From Blastocatellia bacterium UBA7656 (GTDB lineage: Bacteria > Acidobacteriota > Blastocatellia > UBA7656), in contig DLHY01000148.1 of NCBI GenBank assembly GCA_002483445.1, positions 3,252 through 67,251 on the forward strand: a stretch of DNA of 64,000 nt, given 5' to 3'. Each line of letters starts with the position of its first letter. The stretch's first letter is position 1. Below are positions 17,964-25,474 of the stretch, piece by piece. The translations under genes were made by a program, and so were the position numbers. The notes beneath the pieces were generated by a model. That model had not been told where the DNA came from. It saw only the letters and a list, made by a program, of their open reading frames with translations, and made no database searches.

Positions 17964-19770
17964 CGAGTTGTTGCCTCCCGCCCTTGGCGACCACATCGAC
18001 CGAGAGTCTTGCTGGCCCGGAAGAAGACGTCATCTCAAAATTCAGCAAGCGTTTTGCAAGCAGCGGCAGAAGTATATCGTCGAGCGTGTTGATGACAGCG
18101 CGGCCACCAAATTCGCGAATTCCCTGGCCGTGTTCCTGTACAATGAACTTAGTGACAGCCGGAAGAGATATATCGAGCCGCAATCCCAGGTGCTGGTATT
18201 CTTCATTGAACCGCTTCTGCAGGCCCGTCAGGTAAAAGCCGACCGTTGCGCTCAACACATCGTCCTTATCGAGAAAGTTAAAGGGGACAATATTGTTGCC
18301 GATGCGGTTGAGGAGTTCGGGGCGGCTGATTTCGTAGCGAAAGAAGTTCTGAACCGATCTCACGAAATGCTGATGCACACGCGCGGGGTCGCCCGATTGC
18401 TGGGCTTCCTGCAACTGGATGATTTCGCTTGCGCGCGTTCCCAGGTTTGAGGTGAAGATGATCATCGCTTCCGAAAAAAAGACTGTCTGGCCCCGGCTGT
18501 CGGTCAATCGCCCGTCCGATAGTATTTGAAGGAAGAGATCGAATATTCTTGGGTGGGCCTTTTCTATCTCGTCAAAGAGTACCACCGAGAAGGGCTTTTC
18601 GATCATGGCATTCGTCAGTATGCCTCCCATCTCGTAGCCAACGTAGCCGGGTGGCGAACCGATCAGTTTCGAAACCGTGTAGTCCTGCTGGTATTCGCTC
18701 ATATCAATCCGGTGGAATGCCTCTTCCGACCCGAAGACGAAGCGGGCTATCTTTTTGCTGAGCATGGTTTTTCCCGTGCCTGATGGGCCGCACAAAAAGA
18801 GAGTGCCGCGCGGAGCATTAGATGGTCCGCTCTGCAACAGAGCAGAGACATTGGTTCTGGCTTTCCAAAGCATCGAGATAGTTTTAGTTATGGCCTGATC
18901 CTGCCCCTTTATGCCCTCTTCCGTGATGAAAATTTCCCTTGCGTTATCGAGCTTTTCAAGCGTGATCTGCTGGTAATAGTTTCTGGTCTCGCCAAATTTG
19001 TAGAGCGAGATGATTCGCTCCCAGTCCATGAGCGATAACGCATCGAGTTTAAGCTGTCGTCGCTCGGCTTCTTCCTCGGCCAGATGGACGAGCTTTTTCA
19101 TGGAACTGATGGCGAAACCGTCCGTGACTTTGGCCAACTCCAGGGAGAGTTTCTCCGGGTCGCGCGAGGGTTTTGACCCCAGAGCTTTTTCCCAGAAGGT
19201 CGTCCTCTCTTCAAACTCAGGCAGGGGGATTTTGCCAAAGGCCACGCGATGAGAGTTTCGGGAGAGTTCGATTGGAACCTGCGTGTCGGTCAGGTAGCAG
19301 AGCAGAAGTTTATTGCCCGGCGCTATATTCTCAATCATGCGCTGAAAAGCTATGAGGCGAAGGCTTTCTTCCTGAGAGTAAGAATTCTTGTACGGCAGGA
19401 GGTTGTGCATATACTTGAGCATCCAGACCGATTTCTGGGATGCCCTTTCCATATCGGCCAAAACCCTTGCCAGTGTGGGTTCGACGGCAGGATTGAAACC
19501 GAGGGCGCCAAAACCCTCGACTTCGCTCTCAACGAAGGTTCCGGCCTGACTTATCGAAAGATCGTGTACCTTCGAGAAGGGGTCGTAGCGGCGAATTGTG
19601 CCAACGCCGGGGAAGAGCAGGCGGGTGATTAGCTCGTCAAACCTTTCCTCGTAGTAATAGGGCGGATCGCTCAGTATGTACAAGTCCCTTATGTTGCCGT
19701 GAAGGATTATGACATCATGCGTCCGGGCGATGTGGAGAAGGTTTTTTTGCCAGACGAAAAGTCCTGCCAT
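17950..19770 (-). CDS. ClpA/B-type AAA+ ATPase, first module degenerate
   Basis: A 606-residue protein, first gene of the minus-strand operon. The C-terminal module (about 285-600) is a canonical Clp D2-type AAA+ domain: GPSGTGKT at 328-335, a GYVG pore loop at 375-378, Walker B VVLFDE at 396-401, sensor Asn442, and an RPELLNRI arginine-finger region. The N-terminal 250 residues look like an AAA+ module that has lost its Walker A: HGNIRDLY stands where the P-loop would be, but the late LLLCYLTD strand and helical lid remain. Clp ATPases unfold substrates or remodel complexes. No ClpP is present, so the Lon-like protein is a candidate partner. A GAGGTGAT ribosome site precedes the ATG. Confidence 0.85.
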   Translation of the reverse strand: MAGLFVWQKNLLHIARTHDVIILHGNIRDLYILSDPPYYYEERFDELITRLLFPGVGTIRRYDPFSKVHDLSISQAGTFVESEVEGFGALGFNPAVEPTLARVLADMERASQKSVWMLKYMHNLLPYKNSYSQEESLRLIAFQRMIENIAPGNKLLLCYLTDTQVPIELSRNSHRVAFGKIPLPEFEERTTFWEKALGSKPSRDPEKLSLELAKVTDGFAISSMKKLVHLAEEEAERRQLKLDALSLMDWERIISLYKFGETRNYYQQITLEKLDNAREIFITEEGIKGQDQAITKTISMLWKARTNVSALLQSGPSNAPRGTLFLCGPSGTGKTMLSKKIARFVFGSEEAFHRIDMSEYQQDYTVSKLIGSPPGYVGYEMGGILTNAMIEKPFSVVLFDEIEKAHPRIFDLFLQILSDGRLTDSRGQTVFFSEAMIIFTSNLGTRASEIIQLQEAQQSGDPARVHQHFVRSVQNFFRYEISRPELLNRIGNNIVPFNFLDKDDVLSATVGFYLTGLQKRFNEEYQHLGLRLDISLPAVTKFIVQEHGQGIREFGGRAVINTLDDILLPLLAKRLLNFEMTSSSGPARLSVDVVAKGGRQQLDVRS

Positions 19771-19812
19771 CGATGATCACCTCTGCCGGAACACCTTCCT
19801 GAGGAATAAAGA

Positions 19813-19839
19813 CCGTCCTAGATGCTTTTTGCAGGACGG
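19813..19839 (-). promoter_or_regulatory. Hairpin in leader of the AAA+ operon
   Basis: Perfect 7-bp stem (CCGTCCT / AGGACGG) with a 13-nt loop, 43 nt upstream of the AAA+ start on the transcribed strand. It is followed there by TCTTTATT and nested inside a second possible pairing (CTTCCT / AGGAAG). It could act as an attenuator or an mRNA-stability element. Confidence 0.4.
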
Positions 19840-19847
19840 AGGAAGTT

Positions 19848-19877
19848 TCTTTAGGCTCGCCTCCCTGAGTCTGTCAA
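19848..19877 (-). promoter_or_regulatory. Candidate sigma-70 promoter of the AAA+/GTPase operon
   Basis: On the minus strand a perfect -35 hexamer TTGACA (19877-19872) is followed after 18 bp by TAAAGA (19853-19848), a weak -10. Transcription would begin near 19841, just upstream of the leader hairpin. Confidence 0.4.
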
Positions 19878-20277
19878 TTGCGCCAAACCTCAAGCCTTAA
19901 CCGAGGTTTCTTCAACAGGATTGCGAAAAGAGCAGTAAGGTAAGGGTCTGATGCGAGAAAAAATTACTACATAAAGACTCGTATATCAAGAACTGATCCA
20001 TACCCAAGTCCGGGCGCTCTCCTGAAATCGCTCATTTTTTTATGGCAATCTTCCGGAGTATTACCAGCCGACAAACTCGCTGGCTTAGAATGTCCATGCC
20101 GCTAGATTCATAGTCTCATCGTGCCTTTCGATGAAGAGAGTAGAGCAATCGCTCGGCAGAAAGGTTGCGGCAAACTACAAGAGCGGAATCGCGGAGGGAA
20201 GCGGAATTAAAGGAAGTTGTGAATCAAAGCCAGATGGCAACAGCAGGAGGGCTGTTTGATGTGTTGTGACATTACTG

Positions 20278-20306
20278 TTGTGCGCCGGGTTTCGTGCGGC
20301 TACAAT
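20278..20306 (+). promoter_or_regulatory. Promoter of the dual Ser/Thr kinase gene
   Basis: TTGTGC at 20278-20283, a 17-bp spacer, then TACAAT at 20301-20306. Transcription would start about 33 nt before the ATG at 20346, giving a leader that contains the GGAGG ribosome site at 20333-20337. Its position argues against the longer frame that begins at 20256. Confidence 0.55.
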
Positions 20307-20345
20307 TATGCGTCAAGTCTGCGCCCCCACCTGGAGGCAAAAGCA

Positions 20346-23300
20346 ATGTTCGGCAAACCCGGCCAGACTATCGATCAATATGTCCTGCTTATGCTCATCC
20401 GTCAGGATGGTATCTCGGAGCTATGGCTCGCTCGCGAAGGTTTTCCCGGCGGACGCGAAGTGTTAATCAAACTTTTTCCGACAGACTATCCCGGAAGTCC
20501 GTATTTCAAGCGCGAAAGCGCCGCCATCAGCCGCTTCGATCCGCGATTCGTCTTCTCTCCCAAGGCCAGCGGGTATGCGGTCGGTTGCGATTACTTCGCG
20601 CTCGATCTCGTCGCCTGGCGCACGCTGCGGGAAATGATCAAGGAATCCAAAAACGGCACGAGCCTTGACGCGGCTATGCCTGTGCTGGTCGGTCTGTTCG
20701 ACGCCCTTGAACACATTCACTCCCGACAGGTGGTTCATCGCGACCTCAAGCCCGATAACATTTACATGATGGAAGACGGGCAGGTGAAGATAGTCGATTT
20801 CGCCTCGGCCAAACTGCTCTCGCTCACCGAGCCGGTGGCGATGCAGTTCGGCAACGGAGAAAACGCTCTGGCAGGCGCTCCAGTCTATTTCGCTCCTGAG
20901 CAGTTCGAGGGCGAATCCCTCGAAGACGAGCGAACCGATCTCTATCACATAGGCGTCGTGATGTTCGAAATGTTCACGACCCGCGCTCCGTTCAATTCTG
21001 ACAGCGCGAGTGAAATGATAAGCGCGCACATCAGCGCGCCGCCTCCTTCGCTGACCGAGGCGCGGCCCGACCTCCCGGCATCGATGAATCAGTTTTATCG
21101 GCGACTGATGGCTAAGAGAAAAGATGACCGTTTCCAGACGGCGGCTGAAGCGCGCTCGTGGCTGCTTCGCGCCGCCGCAGGCGAAGCGGTGCCGGGCGTG
21201 ATCGAAGAAGTTGAAGCGCCTGCCGTGGTTGAAGAGATACCTGCGCAGGCTGAAGCTTTGCCTGAAGTCCTCTTTTGCTCGCGATGCGGGACGAAGATGG
21301 AAGATGAAGAAATGACGCAGGAGGTTTGTCGAGTCTGCGACGCGGAGATGATGGCCGAATTACAGATGGTCGTCTGCCGTGTATGTGGAGCGCGTATGCC
21401 TTCCGATGCCCAGTTCTGCGAACACTGCGGGTTTGAAAAAACAGTTCCCAACCTCGAAAGCGCAGAGCCGGAAATCGTCGCCGAAGCAGAGCCGGTCGTC
21501 GAATCGCCGCAAACAGCAGCGCGCCCCGTGGTCGAAGAGCCAGCGCAGGCGGAATCTCTCGCTGATGACTGGGCTGGTCTTACGACTGAAGCGGTGTTCG
21601 GAAAAAATTCGTTCATCGGCGGTTCTGCTTCAACCGCAAACGCGGAAGCGGATAGTTCCACTCCTCTCACCTCGTCGGCAGGCGCAAGTCCGGCCCGCGC
21701 GCCTCAATCATCAGAAGAGTCTCAGGCCGCAGCCTTCGAGTCGGGCGCGATAATCGATGATCGCTACAGGGTTGAAGAGCGAATCGGGCAGGGAGGATTT
21801 GCGAATATCTACCTCGTCACCGACACCGCAAGCTACCTTAATGAAGAGTTGGTGCTGAAAGTTCCGCTCGGCGATCATGCCACGGATGATCTTGCTCGAA
21901 AGCTACGTCGGCAGTTAAAGGTCTGGAAGCTGCTCTCAGACACCGAGTCTGAAACGGTCGTGCGACTGTTGAAAGTCGAGCGCATATCTTCAAACGGCGC
22001 GTCGGCTGTGGGGATATTCATGGAACACATGTCGGGCGGCAGCCTTGCGCGTATGGTGGCTGGTAGATGGAACGGCTATCCTCGCACGCAGGAACAACTC
22101 GCCCGATTGATGCGTCTGTTTTTGCAGGTGTGCAGATCGATTCAGGTGCTCCACTCACGAGGCTATCTCCATCGCGATATAAAGCCGGGGAATTTTCTGC
22201 TCGACTCGACGGGAACTCTTTGCAAGATGAGCGACTTCGAACTGGTCGCCCGCGCCGATGCCTTCGCGCGCTCTCCGGGCGAAATCACCGGCACGCCTGC
22301 GTATATGGCCGGGGAGTGCTTCGACGGGCGATACTCGATTTCGACAGACATATTCGCCCTCGGCGCGACGCTCTATCATCTGCTTTGCGGGGCGTTGCCA
22401 TTCCCCGTGGAATCGAACAGACCTGTGACCCAAGAGAGGCCCGTCGATCCTTCATCGCGAAACCCCATCGTTCCGCCTGATCTCAGTCAGGTGGTGATGC
22501 GATGCCTCGACGTGGAGAGCCGCAACCGGCCTGCCAGCATAGACGACATCATCGGCGATGTTGAGCGTCTCGGTCTGACCGAAGAAGGTAACTGCGCCGC
22601 GCCGCTCAACCTTGCGCGGCTGATGCTGGCGCACCTGAGCGAAGAAGACATAGACTATCTCACGCAGTCGCTTGAGACAGGCGGCTTCCGCTCATCCCGC
22701 GAGCAGAAGGAAGACCGCCGCGCCGATCTCGTAGAAGAGTATTGCTACACCGCGCCTCCCGATGAAGTGCTTGCGCAGAACTGCACCATCCGACAGCTTG
22801 CGGCGATGGCGAAATCGCTGGGGATAAACTCGGCTGATGCGGCCAGTCGCGATGATCTGGTCAATGCCATACTCGAAGCCGCAGGCTTTCTCACTGGCCC
22901 GCGCCAGGTGCCGGGACTTGAGGCCACGCTCGGTCATCTTCAGGGGCAGCTTCTTGAGCTTGCCAATGCTTCGAGCGGCGATGAATGCCTCGGCATAGTG
23001 CATTCGAGCCTTGCAGCGGTCGAGCGCGCGATCACGCTGCTCGTGCGGTTTTACGGAAGTATGCTCTACGGGGCAGGACTTGAAAGTTTCCTCTCGCGTT
23101 TGGCGGAGGGCAAGTCGAGCGAGCGACTGGCGCTCGATGAAAAGATTCGCGCGCTCAAAGCTCTTTGTCTCTCTCAGCCCGATGTTCCGATTCCCAATCG
23201 TGTGAAGGAGACGTTTGAATGGCCCATCATCACGGCTGATATCTTCAACCGATTCGACGAGCTTGCAAGCGAGCGCGATCAGCTTGCGCATCAGGCGGAA

Positions 23301-23600
23301 TCGAGCGGTTTGTCCGCGATGCAGCGACTCGGTCGCAAAGTGATCTCGGCGGCAATCGATGTGATGACTGATATGGCGAGAAATCCTTACTCTCCTCGCG
23401 TGGTTCAGATAGTCTCGCGCCAGGATGATGTCTATGGTCGCCATTTTTACACGGGCCAGGATGACCGCGGACGCTCCGAGCGCATATTCACTCCGCTGCC
23501 TTTAGACGTGGGGCAGATGTACCTGTTTTATCCGCTCACCAATCCGGCGCGCATCAATCCGCTCATCTTTCCTTATGACGCTTCGCGAAAGCAGAAGTAG
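20346..23600 (+). CDS. Dual-domain Ser/Thr protein kinase with zinc ribbons
   Basis: A 1,084-residue protein. Kinase domain 1 spans about residues 10-275: Lys42 in the VLIK strand, HRDLKPDN at 131-138, and DFA instead of DFG at 151-153; its glycine loop is poorly conserved. A linker holds several zinc-ribbon pairs starting at C311/C314 and is followed by an acidic, alanine- and proline-rich stretch. Kinase domain 2 starts near 470 with an intact GQGGF loop, Lys505, HRDIKPGN at 609-616 and DFE at 630-632. The C-terminal 330 residues are helical, with a SAP-like segment (LAAMAKSLGI--AD). There is no transmembrane helix. Divergent to the AAA+/GTPase operon, it probably phosphorylates its products, with the FHA protein as a reader. 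I chose the ATG with GGAGG upstream. Confidence 0.85.
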   Translation: MFGKPGQTIDQYVLLMLIRQDGISELWLAREGFPGGREVLIKLFPTDYPGSPYFKRESAAISRFDPRFVFSPKASGYAVGCDYFALDLVAWRTLREMIKESKNGTSLDAAMPVLVGLFDALEHIHSRQVVHRDLKPDNIYMMEDGQVKIVDFASAKLLSLTEPVAMQFGNGENALAGAPVYFAPEQFEGESLEDERTDLYHIGVVMFEMFTTRAPFNSDSASEMISAHISAPPPSLTEARPDLPASMNQFYRRLMAKRKDDRFQTAAEARSWLLRAAAGEAVPGVIEEVEAPAVVEEIPAQAEALPEVLFCSRCGTKMEDEEMTQEVCRVCDAEMMAELQMVVCRVCGARMPSDAQFCEHCGFEKTVPNLESAEPEIVAEAEPVVESPQTAARPVVEEPAQAESLADDWAGLTTEAVFGKNSFIGGSASTANAEADSSTPLTSSAGASPARAPQSSEESQAAAFESGAIIDDRYRVEERIGQGGFANIYLVTDTASYLNEELVLKVPLGDHATDDLARKLRRQLKVWKLLSDTESETVVRLLKVERISSNGASAVGIFMEHMSGGSLARMVAGRWNGYPRTQEQLARLMRLFLQVCRSIQVLHSRGYLHRDIKPGNFLLDSTGTLCKMSDFELVARADAFARSPGEITGTPAYMAGECFDGRYSISTDIFALGATLYHLLCGALPFPVESNRPVTQERPVDPSSRNPIVPPDLSQVVMRCLDVESRNRPASIDDIIGDVERLGLTEEGNCAAPLNLARLMLAHLSEEDIDYLTQSLETGGFRSSREQKEDRRADLVEEYCYTAPPDEVLAQNCTIRQLAAMAKSLGINSADAASRDDLVNAILEAAGFLTGPRQVPGLEATLGHLQGQLLELANASSGDECLGIVHSSLAAVERAITLLVRFYGSMLYGAGLESFLSRLAEGKSSERLALDEKIRALKALCLSQPDVPIPNRVKETFEWPIITADIFNRFDELASERDQLAHQAESSGLSAMQRLGRKVISAAIDVMTDMARNPYSPRVVQIVSRQDDVYGRHFYTGQDDRGRSERIFTPLPLDVGQMYLFYPLTNPARINPLIFPYDASRKQK

Positions 23601-23644
23601 AAGCGAGGTTGTAATGCATCAGTTATGGGACGAGAAAGAACTTC

Positions 23645-23820
23645 TCCTAAGCACCTCGATTCATCGAGGTGCTTAGCGGCGTGAAGCTTACGCGAACGGT
23701 TTCAACCGTTTTCGAGATGCAAAACCGTTGAAACGGTTGGAGACATCTGTGTGATTGCCAGACACCCCGCTGAAGCAGGGTGTTAATGAGAAGGGTTGCT
23801 CACTTGTTTTTTTCCTCCCC
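23645..23820 (+). repeat. Multi-hairpin dispersed element, copy 1
   Basis: Ordered parts shared with the copy at 57990-58155: a 12-bp perfect stem with TTCA loop (23648-23675); two 16-nt palindromes with the same 7-bp arms in swapped order (23695-23710 and 23723-23738); a GAAGCAGGGTGTTAATGAGAA block closing a third hairpin (23762-23783); then a CTCA and poly-T stretch. It follows the kinase gene by 44 bp and may serve as its terminator. Confidence 0.75.
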
Positions 23821-23950
23821 ATAACTGACACATTACCGTGAACTCCTCTTTACCCGCATTCGTTTCAATCTGAGAAATCTCGCGACTTTCCAGCAAAGTT
23901 CAAATGCATGTCTCTGGTTTAACCCGCAGGCGGCAACTTTTTACAAATTC

Positions 23951-23966
23951 TTGAAATTTTTTTCAA
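23951..23966. promoter_or_regulatory. AT-rich palindrome upstream of the Fis-type regulator
   Basis: TTGAAA and TTTCAA flank four T residues in the AT-rich stretch before the gene at 24070, a plausible operator. The remaining bases from 23,821 to 24,069 are AT-rich spacer; I see no convincing pair of promoter hexamers with standard spacing, although an AGGAGG ribosome site lies at 24057-24062. Confidence 0.3.
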
Positions 23967-24069
23967 CTCTTTACCTGTTGTTAATTAGATTTACACACAT
24001 TCTGTCGTATTATTGACTGAGCGTCCGGATCATTGTCCGCATAATGTGAAAAAATGAGGAGGCAGTTTT

Positions 24070-25092
24070 ATGGATGTCCTTGATCACTATCTGTCCACCA
24101 CTGCGTTGCCAGCCCCGCGAGCAGACGACCTGCCGATCAGTTCGATAACGGAAAAATTGATAGGCAGTAGCGGATGGGCCGAGGCAGCCCGCCGCGCCGT
24201 GGCAGCCCATGCCGCTCACGACGGCTCGATAATACTCGAAGGAGAGCCGGGAACGGGACGAGAATTCATCGCCCGACTGATTCACGAATGCAGCCCGCGC
24301 AGAAAAGGCCCTTTCGTGGCGATCTCTTTCGACTCGGTTTCCGAAGAATCAGCCGAAGCCGTGTTGTTCGGAGTCACTCGCCCTCAATCGGAACAACACT
24401 TTACCCCTCGCAGCCTGCTCGAAGCGGCGCACGCAGGCACGCTCTACATCAACGGGTTGATGGAGATGGGCGCGGGCCTGAAAGCGAAGATCGCGCACTT
24501 CATACGCCGCCGCGAGTTTCGATTGCCCGGAGAAGAGTTTTTTGAAACCCGCTCGCCTGAAAGCTCCAATGTGAGAATCCTGCTCGGAGCTATGCCCGGA
24601 GATGAAAAAGACACGAGCGATTTCCCCATCAGCGATACCCTCTCGATTCCTCCCCTTCGCAAGAGGCGCGAGGATATAGAACCGATGATCCGCCACTTCG
24701 TTCGAAGAACGTGCGATCATCTCGGCAAAGAATCGAGAGAAATCGCGCCCGACGCAATAGCCATTTTGCGCGACTACGACTGGCCGGGAAATATAATCGA
24801 GATCAAAAGCGTCACGAGCGATATGATCACAAAGTCCGGGCCTCCCATGCTCCACTCTTCGCTCATACCCAGCCACATAGCCGAGTCGTCGGGGTTTGCG
24901 CCGCGCTCGCTTCCACCGTCGGGAATAAATATGGGTGATGAACTTGAGCGAATAGAAAAGACCCTCATCATCGAAGCGTTGAAGATGGCTCACGGCGTTC
25001 AGTACAAGGCCGCGCAACTGCTCGGACTCAAGCCGACCACTTTGAACATGAAAATTTCGCGCTTCGGGATCGATCCGAAGGTGAATCCGTAA
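24070..25092 (+). CDS. Fis-type regulator with degenerate NtrC-like AAA+ domain
   Basis: A 340-residue protein without a receiver domain. Residues about 30-235 follow the NtrC AAA+ pattern, but the Walker A is GEPGTGRE (arginine replaces the conserved lysine) and the sigma-54-contacting GAFTGA loop is missing: LFG is followed directly by a non-matching segment before LLEAAHAGTLYI. PLRKRREDI and DWPGNI are present. The C-terminus is a Fis-type helix-turn-helix (AAQLLGLKPTTLNMKI). It therefore probably binds DNA but does not activate sigma-54 polymerase. It directly precedes the Oar-like receptor gene, and its HTH is very similar to that of the small protein at 62852. Confidence 0.8.
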   Translation: MDVLDHYLSTTALPAPRADDLPISSITEKLIGSSGWAEAARRAVAAHAAHDGSIILEGEPGTGREFIARLIHECSPRRKGPFVAISFDSVSEESAEAVLFGVTRPQSEQHFTPRSLLEAAHAGTLYINGLMEMGAGLKAKIAHFIRRREFRLPGEEFFETRSPESSNVRILLGAMPGDEKDTSDFPISDTLSIPPLRKRREDIEPMIRHFVRRTCDHLGKESREIAPDAIAILRDYDWPGNIIEIKSVTSDMITKSGPPMLHSSLIPSHIAESSGFAPRSLPPSGINMGDELERIEKTLIIEALKMAHGVQYKAAQLLGLKPTTLNMKISRFGIDPKVNP

Positions 25093-25106
25093 CTCTCATC
25101 AAAAAG

Positions 25107-25189
25107 AGTCCAGAGAGTCTTGAGAGTCCAGAGAGTCTGAAAAGGGTATGACCCGCAAGACTCTCAAGACTCTCAAGACTCTCTGGACT
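25107..25189 (+). terminator. Long stem-loop of GAGAGTC-type repeats
   Basis: Arms of 32 nt at 25107-25138 and 25158-25189 pair with only two mismatched columns around a 19-nt loop. The arms consist of tandem short repeats (CAGAGAGTCTTGAGAGT type). It lies 14 bp after the regulator stop and very likely ends or stabilises that transcript. No U-tract follows. Confidence 0.55.
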
Positions 25190-25474
25190 AATTGCGCTGA
25201 CCTTTTGCAACTCGCCAACATCTTTTTCAAATTTTCACACGCTTTCAACCACATTAACATTCCAGAGGACTAATCTATTTATCGCGTGTCCCAATGCGTC
25301 TCGGACTCTTCCGCTCCAGTCCCGCTTTCGAAATAACGCGGGCCGAAGGTCTGCAATGAAAGATATGTGTCGACCACATTCCGACATCTTTCTCTGACGC
25401 AGAGTCATGACCGGAATCATTTTTTTGACTCCAGATTCAAGACTCCAGACCCGCCACTACTCATGGAGGCAGCA

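Noticed and set aside
1..23600. Prophage or integrative element
   Set aside because: No integrase, portal, capsid, relaxase or attachment-site repeat is visible, and the genes look like a regulated chromosomal operon.
24070..25092. Sigma-54-dependent activator
   Set aside because: The GAFTGA loop is missing and the Walker A lysine is arginine, so activation of sigma-54 polymerase is unlikely.
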